From assembly GCF_013373865.1 (NCBI RefSeq), contig NC_050473.1:16717597-16781596 (forward strand): DNA of 64,000 nt, given 5' to 3'. This stretch comes from Monomorium pharaonis. Taxonomy: Eukaryota > Arthropoda > Insecta > Hymenoptera > Formicidae. The notes below the pieces were generated by a model. The model made no database searches. It had not been told where the DNA came from and saw nothing but the letters and a program-made list of their open reading frames with translations. Of this stretch, positions 11,605-21,692 are shown one piece after another; positions within the stretch are counted from its first letter, which is position 1; the number at the start of each line of letters is the position of its first letter. The position numbers and the translations under genes were made by a program.

Positions 11605-14062
11605 TGTGCTTCTTCGACGCTACTGCCATATATCTACGATATAAAATACTGACTTTCGTGAAAGAAATGTCGAATGGTTTTCCGTAGGTGGATAAGAGAG
11701 GAATTAAAATTTGATAAGGCCGTACTTGTATTATTGATAACAATTTGACGATATAGACTGAGGATCTCGATCTAATCGAGGTGACTTTTGGTTAATATTT
11801 TAAAATATCTTATTAATTTCTTATATACATTCTTCTCTTATTATCAATTATTTTAATTCTTAAGAATATCTATGTCAATTTTGAAAGTCTGAATTGTTAT
11901 ATTGAAAACATCGACGAACGTTTTATTATAAAAATGGGATTTCTAATTTCGACGTAAATAAATTTAAAAAAATTTAGTAGCATGTGAATTTTTGAATATT
12001 TTTTTATGACTGCGTATTTTTTGTGCGCTTTGTAATGATAATTTCAGGCTGAATATAGTATTGTACATGTGTATATTAGTATGATGTTATACGTCGAGAT
12101 TGCGAAGAAACAAATTTGAATGAATACAGGCTCGTCGCTGTTTCTAAAATAATTGTACTAAGAACATGACTATTTAATGAATAAATGATTCTGGTTAACA
12201 TTGCAATCAATTATGGCTGACTAGCGTAGCATGTAGAAAGATATCAAAAGATATTTAATATTGCTGATTTTGCTTTGTATTTTTTTCACCAGTATTGAGC
12301 AAAATACTTTCACGAGTAATGAATAACGATTTTAAATATATACATATTTGTAAATGTATTAGCGTATATAAAATATATGTTTTATATGCCTAAATTATAT
12401 TTATCTATATCTAAATATTATATATTTAACATATATTTGAATACATTATGTAATACGCTGATATATTTTTTTGAAAATACAGAATTGTAAATCATTATTC
12501 GTTATTCCTGAATATATTGTCGAATACTGATTATTCACTGAATTGATAGTAGAATTTTTTATTCAGTATATAAAACAATTCTTGATAACGTGTGAAATTA
12601 TTAGATTTATAAATAAAAGATTGTTTTTAAGTACACCTTTCATTCGAAATAGACAGGGTACATATTAAATAATAGTATTTAATAGAAAATACGGGTGCAA
12701 GGTATTATCATATAAAATGAAGGAATAGAATTTCCAATATCTTTTCATGTCTTCGATCATGCAATACTTATATTACCATAATCAATTTGTGACATCCAAG
12801 AAGATAGTGAAATATTTTATGATAAATCTCATAGATATAAAAATTGAGTTTTTCAATAGGTAAGGACTAGAACAAAACATTTTGCAATTATTTTTGTGTG
12901 TTTGTGTACGTAATTTATTTCTTTTATGAATATATATACGTTAATATCGATAGGATTTGTTTATAATAAATCTCAGAGAAAGTTGAGATTTATTATCAAC
13001 AGTAATATAAACGAGGTTTCCTTTATCAAAATGGAACTTTGCTTTAACTTGAACATAATTTTAAACATAGAAACATTGTGATGATACACCAAACAACAAC
13101 ACATATGTATTTTAATGTTTAATCCAATAAATTTTCATATCTTAAGAAAGACACAAATATATATAATTATATTATATTATATTATATTATATTATATTAT
13201 ATATAAAATATTTTACATGTAATTAAAGCAGATTATATCACGTAAATGCGAGTGTCAATATAAGAAATCGCGACTAACATTACGATTGGTTTACAAGCAT
13301 ATGAGAAGTAAGTGTGTACTGTGACGCTAAATCAAAACGAAATTATGGCTAATAACAAAGCAAATAATGCATTTAGCTCGTTTAACATGTAAATACATAT
13401 GTGGAAATATACTGAAACACAATTGCCTGTTACATTGTGCGGATAAGGTTAGTGAAATCGTTATTTCTGTAATTTCATGTATTTTAAAAGCCATCTTTTA
13501 AGTTACAGAGAAATGCGTGCGCCGAATAACGCTAATATTAGCGCGTCCTTTTATTGATATTTAGACACTATATAAATGCGTGGTACGACATTGAGTCGGT
13601 CATCTACTATATACGTTACATTCTACGAATACTCGTCCATCATCCCTGTAGATGCAGATATCCTATCCCTGTGAAGAAAGTATAATGCTTTTTAAACATT
13701 TTATTTTTAATGGTTGTAGTTTGTAAAACAGAATGCGCACGCTGTAAAGGGAAAGGAAAATACCGTTTTCTTATGCTATAGGCAGTATTGGAATTGCATC
13801 AGGGAGTCGTTTTAATGCACGCTCATGCCTCGCACATGACGTATGCTACGTATAAAGGGCGCCAAGAAATTCGCCAACCGTACAGCTGGTTGTCTGGAAC
13901 ATAAAAAGAGTCACGTCGAGAAAGAGTGTACACTAAATTATTTTTATAATTAAAATGTTGAAGATTACGCGTGGTACCAGATAAGATCACAATTAAGATT
14001 GAAATAATTATAATTAATGCCAATAAAATTAATTATCAGGGCAACATGGAGTATATGGATTC
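11605..14062. other. 3' region of the coiled-coil gene and AT-rich intergenic DNA
   Basis: The 3' untranslated region of the coiled-coil gene probably runs to near an AATAAA at about 12179-12184 or beyond. The rest is AT-rich and contains an ATTAT-type pentanucleotide microsatellite at about 13165-13203. A possible second exon of the next minus-strand gene lies near 13830-13910 (see that gene). No other gene is seen. Confidence 0.5.
13165..13203. repeat. ATTAT pentanucleotide microsatellite
   Basis: About eight tandem copies of a 5-bp A/T unit, directly visible in the sequence. Confidence 0.9.
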
Positions 14063-14596
14063 TTACTTGTGTATTGTCTTCGAAATTGCTGATTCAGTTT
14101 TATTGTGGATGATGTCACTGGCGGGTTTATCCAACTCGCTGATGGATTGAGTCGGGGATATACCTAGGCTGGAGAGCGATAAATTAGACTCTGAGGTACC
14201 ACCAGCGGCGCCAGCCAGGAGCAATGCCTCGATTGGCGCGATTACGAAAGCAAGACCATCTACGTGAATGCGGTAATTCTCGGTGCCGTTCTGCCGCTGA
14301 TCGTAGTAATCGATGGCGTCGGAATATGTGGGTATCGGCGCGACCGTAGTTATAGCTGGCTCCTGTGATGACTCTTCCGAAATGATTTCGGGCTTGACCT
14401 CAGTCTGAGACTCGATCTTCGACTCAGTCTGAGATTCAATCTTGGACTCAGTCAGGGATTCGATCTTGGACTCAGTTTGAGACTCGATCTTAGATTCGGT
14501 CGGCTTGCTGTCAGTGACAGGTAAACATTGAACGCTTACGCCGAAGAACGCGATGACCAACACAGTCTTGAATACGCGCATGTTGATTGATAACAT
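14063..14596 (-). CDS. Secreted YDQRQ-family protein 1 with 8-residue repeats (about 177 aa)
   Basis: The ATG at 14596 or the in-frame ATG at 14581 starts a clear signal peptide (hydrophobic VFKTVLVIAFFGVSVQC). Four tandem copies of an 8-residue repeat, TESKIESQ with minor changes, follow at about residues 33-64. Then comes a Tyr-Tyr-Asp-Gln-Arg-Gln-Asn-Gly motif with a hydrophobic stretch after it (VDGLAFVIAPIEALLLAG). The same YDQRQ block occurs right after the signal peptide in the two minus-strand genes upstream (17.5 and 19.4 kb), so the three are taken as paralogues. Near the stop the coding strand reads CACAAGTAAGAA, a good splice donor. The last residues could therefore be replaced by a downstream exon, for example after the acceptor ending at about 13904; this is unresolved. 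Function is unknown and an extracellular location is inferred. Confidence 0.75.
   Translation of the reverse strand: MLSINMRVFKTVLVIAFFGVSVQCLPVTDSKPTESKIESQTESKIESLTESKIESQTESKIESQTEVKPEIISEESSQEPAITTVAPIPTYSDAIDYYDQRQNGTENYRIHVDGLAFVIAPIEALLLAGAAGGTSESNLSLSSLGISPTQSISELDKPASDIIHNKTESAISKTIHK
14400..14500 (-). repeat. 24-bp coding tandem repeat in YDQRQ gene 1
   Basis: Four near-identical 24-bp units encode TESKIESQ-type repeats. Differences between copies are mostly single bases, so length variation between individuals is likely (inference). Confidence 0.8.
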
Positions 14597-16741
14597 TGAT
14601 GAGCGGCTACTTGTCGAGTTGCCTTCTACTCGACAGCAACTTGTGAACTTTTCAGGTTCACTCTTTACTTAATCTTGATCCGTTTTCTACTAGTAAAGTT
14701 TGCTGTCTTCAACTCTATTTTCTTAATTATAGTTCTCTACTCGATAATTTCGGAAACTGTGAGATGCTTCCTGTTCGGCTCCAGTCGTGAATTTGCTCCA
14801 AGTTACTTCCTAGTCGATGAACTCGGATCGACCACTTTTTGCGAATTTTAACAAGATGATCGCGGGAACGCGATTGGACCGGTGTCGGTACCGCAAGATA
14901 CCGACGAAAGCAGACGAAACAACTTTGAGAACGTAGGACGTGGTCTGGACAACACGGAGGATGCTCGAGGTGTGATGACCGGGCGATGTCTCGTACCAGA
15001 GGACGATCCCGATCCCCACCTGGGCGATCCGAACCTGCGGCCTTCCTTCGGTCGGTTCTAGAAACGGATCCCCGGAAAAGTTCAAGAACCTCGGCGGACT
15101 GACGGCAACCTGCCGCTAACGGCACATACATCGCCAAGGCGCTTGTTGATACGCTGTAAAACTTCTATAATTTATGCGAAGATTGGAGAAGATATTCGCT
15201 CGAACTTAAGTAAATCCGAAAACAAATACTCAGTTTTACAAGCCTACTTTTGTCGATGGTACATTCAAGAAGGTATTTTATGTTAAAAGTTATCGTATTT
15301 TTCTTATATAATAAGTTTCCAAGGATGATAATAATATCTTTTCACAGTTCCTCAATTCAAATTGAATTTTGAATATACATTATTCAAAATTCAAAATAAA
15401 CCAAATTTTTAATTTAAATTGAACAAAAGATTTATTTATGTGATGTTAAAGATAATAAGGTTTCATTTTCTTTAATTTTCAGTCACTTATAATTTGAGAA
15501 TTATTCATCTTGCTAATTGAATTTTTCTCCAAAGCTGAGAGAAAATGCATGACGCTGGAAACGATTAGTGATATTCCTCAAGCGTTCCTTATTACATTCG
15601 GATTGCGAATTGCCAGAGAGAATCGGAGGAGAAAAAAGTGATAGTATTAATAGCATTAAAGATACTCGAGGATGGCGACACGGTGAGATCGCCGAAGACT
15701 TCTGTACCTCGTCAACAACATATCAATCGCGCGTTGAATGTCCCTCGCGGCGATAACCAGTTTTATTCAAAAAGAAAGAGAGAGAGGAGGAAGCGAAAAG
15801 AAGGGAACGCGATGATGCCAAAGACAGAGCGTAATAGTTATCACACGGCGGTGGGCAGGTACATACGTACATGTGTACGTAGGTGTGCGCACATCTATAG
15901 TCACCAATCTCTGCAAAGGGCAACGTCCTATCGTGGCCGTTCGCGGCGAGTTCGTTTCCCCGGTCTCGCGGCTTGGCGCCTATTACCGTAACCTTGCCCT
16001 TGCTCTCTCTTTCTCCTTCTCACCTCTTTTTTTTCTCTCGTTTGTACGCTTCCGCCTTGTGAACCAAATCAACGCCGTCACAGAATTGTCGCCCAGTCTT
16101 TGGGGAACGACCTTCGATTTCTGGAAATTCCCGGTGGACCGGTCTCACCACGCTTTTTTATGGTTGTTCACCCGATTAGTGAGATCAGAATTCTCCGGGG
16201 TAAGAATTTAATTCCTGATACACGCTATTTATATACCGCAGCGTGAAAAAATAAAAACAAGAGAAATAAAAAATACAAGGAAAAAAAATAGTACTACCAA
16301 TCTTTTTGATTTCCAAGAAATTAATGATTTAGAATAAAAGGTAGAAATTTTATAATAGAATTTATTTTTAGAAGATTTTTAATAAAATTTTCTTTCGTGA
16401 TGTTTTCTTTCTCTTATACTTAAATACATGTGTTCACATTGCTATTGTTCAAGTATTTTATTGATCAAGTAGTTTAATAGATACATGCAGTATAAATCTT
16501 CGCACACGTACACTTTGTATAAAACGATAATCATCTCGCACTCAACGCATTTTAAGCTAATTTAACCAAATAATTACTCCTCTTTTAATCTGGCATGAAA
16601 TTAATAAACAAAAAAAATGCTTTTTGATCAGTAAAGGTAATGTATCTGAGATGTAAGATTTAAGCTAAAAATAAAAAATAATCGCATGATGATAACTAAT
16701 ATATTTTGATGTTTAAGAACTACAGCCATGGGGATTTAAAG
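14597..16741. other. Intergenic region with GC-rich islands, coding status unclear
   Basis: About 14730-15140 is much more GC-rich than its flanks and has two overlapping minus-strand open frames (136 and 91 residues), neither recognised. It lies just upstream of YDQRQ gene 1, so promoter or 5' untranslated DNA is the simplest reading. About 15560-16210 is a second GC-rich stretch with plus-strand frames of low-complexity, Arg/Ser-rich character. The interval 16220-16740 is AT-rich and probably includes the 3' end of YDQRQ gene 2. Confidence 0.4.
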
Positions 16742-17548
16742 CTAAACGGCTGAAGTGGTCGATCCGTCAAACTGACAAATGCCGGACGCATCACGACGTC
16801 CTCCTGGACCGCAGTTCTCGATGCCGCCGCCCAGCAGTATCAGTTCATCGTGTTTTTCCTCAGCAAATGAGGGAGATACGTCGTTCTTGTCAGCGCTCGA
16901 TGAGGGTAGACTCGCGATGTTCTTTTTTCTTTCTTGAGGCAGCTGCTTCCTCAACGGCATTCCCAATTGTTCCGCTTCGTCGTCTGGATACCAAGCGTTC
17001 TCAACCACGGTCCAGGCTCGGCCGTCATTTCCCGTCTTGGGTCCGGAGGTCTTCCTCACGTTCACGAAGTATCCCGGGACAATCGGCAAAGCCTCGCGAC
17101 TCTTCGGGAAGTCGAAGTTCTTTACATTTCTCGCGATTCTTTCAGCTTTCTCGGCTTTCTTATTTTCGACGAACGTCGACCGCTGATCCGAGACGTTTGA
17201 CGTTTCCACATTTCCCTCCACTTTTCGCACCGAATTCTCTTTGTCCAGATGATTTACACTTATAATTTCCACGGAATAAGGCTCTTCTTGGCGAACTGCT
17301 TCATCGGATTTGATCGATCCTTCCTTTGATCGACCTAATAGTGCCGCAGCTTCGAGAGCGGTCGATGCCAAGTCACCGAATTTGTCAGTATTACTAGGGA
17401 AGACCACGACGAAGAGGAGATTCTCCAGCTTGGCGGCTAAGTTGAAATCGCCAGTCTGCCGTTGATCGTATCTCGCCGGAACAGCGCGAATCTCGGCGAA
17501 TGCAGTAAACGCCACACCGAGGAAAAATAGCGTCCGCATCGTCGTCAT
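16742..17548 (-). CDS. Secreted YDQRQ-family protein 2 (268 aa)
   Basis: A single open exon begins with an ATG at 17548 and a signal peptide (TLFFLGVAFTAFAEIRAVPA). It is followed at once by ARYDQRQTGDFN and an alternating hydrophobic segment (LENLLFVVVFP). The middle (residues about 70-240) is charged, Glu/Lys/Ser-rich and probably disordered. The C-terminus carries a two-cysteine motif, CGPGGRRDASGIC, which matches in spacing the CRPG...GRC motif ending YDQRQ gene 3. Shared features at both ends and the same strand argue for a tandem family. I do not recognise a characterised member. A secreted or cuticle/haemolymph role is inference; membrane anchoring is unlikely because no second hydrophobic helix is seen. 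Confidence 0.8.
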   Translation of the reverse strand: MTTMRTLFFLGVAFTAFAEIRAVPARYDQRQTGDFNLAAKLENLLFVVVFPSNTDKFGDLASTALEAAALLGRSKEGSIKSDEAVRQEEPYSVEIISVNHLDKENSVRKVEGNVETSNVSDQRSTFVENKKAEKAERIARNVKNFDFPKSREALPIVPGYFVNVRKTSGPKTGNDGRAWTVVENAWYPDDEAEQLGMPLRKQLPQERKKNIASLPSSSADKNDVSPSFAEEKHDELILLGGGIENCGPGGRRDASGICQFDGSTTSAV

Positions 17549-18301
17549 CCTCGTGATTTATATACGATCGCACGTGCTGCGTCGTAGTATGTGAGACAAG
17601 TGTGCGATGCTGTTCGATCTCGCAGGACAATGCTCTTCGGGCAACGCGAGCGAAATGAGCGAAGGTCCTTTCCGCGACTGCGACGAGACCGCGCGAGTAG
17701 CGGTGAGACCGTTGCACGAACCGGTACACGGAAACTGTATGATAGGGGGATTCATCTCGCCGCAGGATATTATAGGATACGACGCTCCACGTCGATTGGC
17801 GTGGGAACTATACCAATCAATTACGGACCAGAAACATCGTGGATTTCGACGGCGCAGCTAATGGCAAACAGTTATTAACCAATGTTCAAGCGGAGACCCA
17901 GGCGTGACAATTAAGAGGAGTCGGGAAGCAAAATAAACGGAGGAAAAATTTCAAGCTTCTACGAGAATGTATGCGAAATTAAATTTTCTTCGATATACCT
18001 TATACGAGAATATCTTAATCACATATTATGTTTTTTAGGAAAGACGTTCGTCGGAAAATCGCAGAACGGAAATTACAAAACAGATGGAAGCGCGCCGAAT
18101 ATTCGGAGATCATCATCGCTGTACGAAAGTGCCGAGCGTGGGATTTATTTCACCGTGCAAAGACAAACCTAAGCGTAAATTCGAAGCAGATAAATGGCAC
18201 ATATTCAAAGAGGACATTTATTTCCAAATTTAATCTAGGCTTTTATCGCCGCCTGACTTCGATCGATCGAAGGGCATGTTCTGCTCGTTGATGATTGGTA
18301 C
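17549..18301. other. Intergenic region between YDQRQ genes 2 and 3
   Basis: About 17560-17880 is GC-rich and lies directly upstream of YDQRQ gene 2, so it is read as its promoter and 5' leader. Two plus-strand frames of 84 and 95 residues there have no family character. About 17900-18300 holds nothing recognisable. Confidence 0.4.
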
Positions 18302-19440
18302 TCACGGCAACAAGCGAGTCAACCATGGTCGACTCGCTCGTCGACAGCGTCCGACGCCATTCGGAACATATCCAGGTCTGCAACGCTTCTGCGACCGCAG
18401 AGCGTGTACGGGTTTCCCCGTGGTTAAGGAAACTGCTCTGACACCGTCCTTTTCCTCATTCGACTGATTCTTCTCGTTGTCGTTATCCAGTACCGAGCTC
18501 GCGGTACCATTGAATGAATTAGCGTTCAGAATCCCTTCGTCCTTGGGCGGCGTTGTGTTGCTCGCGGTACCGTTTGACGGATCAGTGTTTAAGGCTTCTT
18601 CATCCTTGGATAGCGTCGTGTTGCTCGTGGCCGGGCTTGTACTATCGATGGACGCTTGGACGGTCGAATTTTGTGACGGCAGCGGCTCGTAAACCTGCGT
18701 GATATCGTTCTTCTCCGTAGTGGAAATCGTGGTTGGCTTATTGCCCGGTTTGATGGTAAAATCGGAGTAATCGTAGAAGTAATCGTAATCCTGCGAAGAC
18801 AACACGACGGATAAATATTACCGGCGGATACCGGTGAGTTGATCAACGGTACTCGAAGCAATCTATTATTCAGCAATATACATAATTTGCAAGATTTATT
18901 TCGAGTATAAAGTATCTCTAAAACGAACTTTATAAATTACAGGTTCGCTCCACTCTTGCGTCAAACTCATCGTGAATACGTAAGATCAACGCAATTAAAA
19001 ATTGAAGAAAAAATTTCGACTATGCCTTCAAGTAGTACAGCAGAAGGTATACCACAGTAAATCATCAATTGATATTCTTTTGCAAATCTGTCCTGCGATA
19101 CGGAAAGCAATATAAAAGAATTTACAAGAAAGACAAGAACAGAAAAGATTACGTTTTATGGAGACATTTCGGTAAAACAAGAAGAAAAAGAAAGAAACGG
19201 AGAAAGAGGAGGAGCTCGCGGCCTTATTACGGCCTCTTATGTGAAAGGATTTACCGTGTAATCGTCGAGAAGCTTGGAGTTGAGCAGCGCAACCACCTGC
19301 AGGTCCTTCAGTTCGATTTGCACGTTCAAGTCGCCGGTTTGCCGTTGATCGTAAACCGCTTTGGCCGGTGCAGGGGGCAGTGCGGCAGTGATGCGACAAG
19401 CCGCGATAACGAGGAGGCCGCGTAGGACGAGCATGATCAT
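18302..19440 (-). CDS. Secreted YDQRQ-family protein 3, two exons (about 224 aa)
   Basis: Exon 1 is 19255-19440 and exon 2 is 18302-18790. The donor (ACG then GTAAAT) and acceptor (TTCGCAG) join in phase 0 to give LDDYT followed by DYDYFYDYSDFTIKP. The start is the ATG at 19440 or 19434, followed by a short signal peptide (LVLRGLLVIAACRITAA). KAVYDQRQTGDLNVQIELKD and a hydrophobic patch (LQVVALL) follow. Exon 2 opens with a Tyr/Asp-rich stretch and continues with Thr/Ser/Asn-rich, probably glycosylated repeats of the type SNTTPPKDEG. It ends with KRCRPGYVPNGVGRC, a two-cysteine motif like that of gene 2. This is the best-formed member of the cluster. Acidic Tyr-rich segments and N-glycosylation sites fit an extracellular protein; the actual role is unknown. 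Confidence 0.8.
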
Positions 19441-21692
19441 GTCGATACGGCTGCGATCGATCCTGACGTGGCGAAGACTGAAAAATAGACGGACGCCCCG
19501 GGGGCCCCCGACCTGATCTCGGGCGTCGCCTGGCCTTCGGCGGGAACCCACCGACGCCCTCCCGAGAGACCGGCTACCGGTTCGCCGCCCGCTCCTCGGA
19601 CGTGATTCGGTCCCGTCCGTCACCTTCTTTTGCTTCGTACAAAACCGGTATACGGGCCGCCGGCGCGACGTGCCGGTGAACACCTCGTCTCCTATTCCCG
19701 CGTCTCTCTGTCACCTCCCGGCGCGTTCGCCGGCGCGCGATTCGCACGGCGGCGAGTACGATGCCCGGCCGTTGCCCTCTCTCTCTCTCTCTCGTCACTA
19801 CGACGCGCGTTCTACCTTGACAGCCGGCCTTCGGAACGCGCATAACATCGCGTGTACACGCAATCGGATCACCGCTCGCGTATACATTTTCGTATACGCC
19901 TTTCGTGCACGCTCTCCGGTCATCACGAGTGTTTGCACGTGCCCGTGACGACCACTAGAACCCGGACGGGCGGGCCCGAGTGCCGTCCACTTGGCACCCG
20001 CTCGAGCGTCAAATGCTGCTCCGTAGTTACGTACAAATAGAATAAAGAGCTCTACGAGAGGAGAGGAGGAAACAAAGCGATTTTCGAAAAAAATTGTTTT
20101 GTCTATCCTTTCTTCATAGAACTTTACAATTTGTAAGTTTGTTGTTCCTCTCGATAAAAATAAGTATCTTTCAAATGTAATCTTATCATAAGATGCAGAT
20201 TGTACGATTCGATAAAAGAATATTCGAGGAACGATTAGAAAATCTCTTGTATTAATATTTTTTAATTCTAATTAGACTTGTCTTGATCTACATCCAATAA
20301 TAAGTATAATTTTGACATTACTTTTATTTAAATTTTTCATAAATATAATACACAGTTGAGTTATATAAATTAAAAAAATGCAACAGAGGCGTTCAATAAT
20401 TAATCATTATTTTATTTCTTTGGAAATATTAGATATAAAAAGATTGTTACAAATAAAATTATCAAAACAAATATGTAAACACTATTTAATTGAAGTAGAA
20501 TTAAATTGTTGAGTTATTTTTTTAACAATAATCTTCCTTTTTTTTTCAAACAAACTTTTAGTATCAATCTTGATTGAGAAAGAACAAAAGGTAGAGTATA
20601 TGTATGTTAAAATATGTAAATGAATGTTTTAACAATAATATAAAACTGTCATCCGTGGTTTAAAAATCGCGCGTGTGTAAGGTCCCAGGCGGCTGCGCTT
20701 TACGACAGATGCACTTTCGTACTTTCCTTCCTCTCCTCGCCTACGCTCACGTCTCACGTCATTTAAAGTGCAATAGTGCACGTGGCATTCAGCCAATCTC
20801 TTCCTGTAGCTAAATTTCGTAATGTTTCATTCATTCTCATTCTCCCTCCAATGTCCGAGTTATCTACTCATTTCATTTTAAGTGCAGAAAGCATATCGCA
20901 GTACGGAGAGCAGACCTCGCGAGGTGCAGACGGTTCTGTGAATCTCTCTCGTTGCTGCACCTGTGCGCACCTGTCGCGAGCGTATGTCGTAATAGGCGAC
21001 GATGCAAACAACAGTAATCTGTCACGGCTCGCACGCCCGATAATGACGCCGAGGCGAAATGTCGCGCGCTACCGCGGGCGCGCGTAGCGGCACCGGGTGC
21101 GGAGCATCGTCGTCGTCGTCAAGCGAGACCGGAGTGCGGAGTTTCGGCCGCGCGGATTCCGGATTCCACGCGACGCAGGCGACTTGACATCTCGGCGCGG
21201 CGCACTCGCGCAGCGGCGCATCATCCGTTGTTGTTTACCTTTCGTTGGCGACCCTCGCGTCATCGGCGACCCTTATCATGCTACGCGCTGACACGAACGA
21301 TGCTCCAATTTTTTAAGAAGATTGGTAATTATATCACACGTCGCTTTTTCACGTTGCGATGTAATTTATGATGAAGAAACGAACATGAATCGCCTTCGTC
21401 CAGCACGCGCAATCTGCGAGCCGACTGACCTTCTGACATTTGCAGCGCGCAACGTGTTTCCCTTTTCTTTCGCTCGTTTTTTCTTCATGTCTCTATTAAG
21501 ATTTGCAAGAATTGTCGGTCGGTTAAGTTGATGGCGTTTTGCCAATCGAATATTGGAACATTCCGCCTTTTGATATCTTTCTCCTCATTCGTATTTAAAA
21601 CTAATTTGAGTTAAATCGCCTTGAAAAATAACTGTTTACAGTAGTACATCTTTCTTTTTTATATTTAACAATTAACTTTAATCTTTGTCATA
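19441..21692. other. GC-rich promoter regions and AT-rich spacer
   Basis: About 19440-20040 is CpG-rich, with a short CT microsatellite at 19779-19794, and is the likely promoter of YDQRQ gene 3. About 20050-20640 is AT-rich with nothing seen. About 20650-21300 is again CpG-rich and is the likely promoter and first exon of AKAP10. An acceptor-like TTTACAG at about 21634-21640 may begin the AKAP10 exon that contains the start codon. Confidence 0.5.

Noticed and set aside
17558..17878. Plus-strand frames of 84 and 95 residues upstream of YDQRQ gene 2
   Set aside because: GC-rich promoter DNA; no domain, no splice context and overlapping frames of equal quality.
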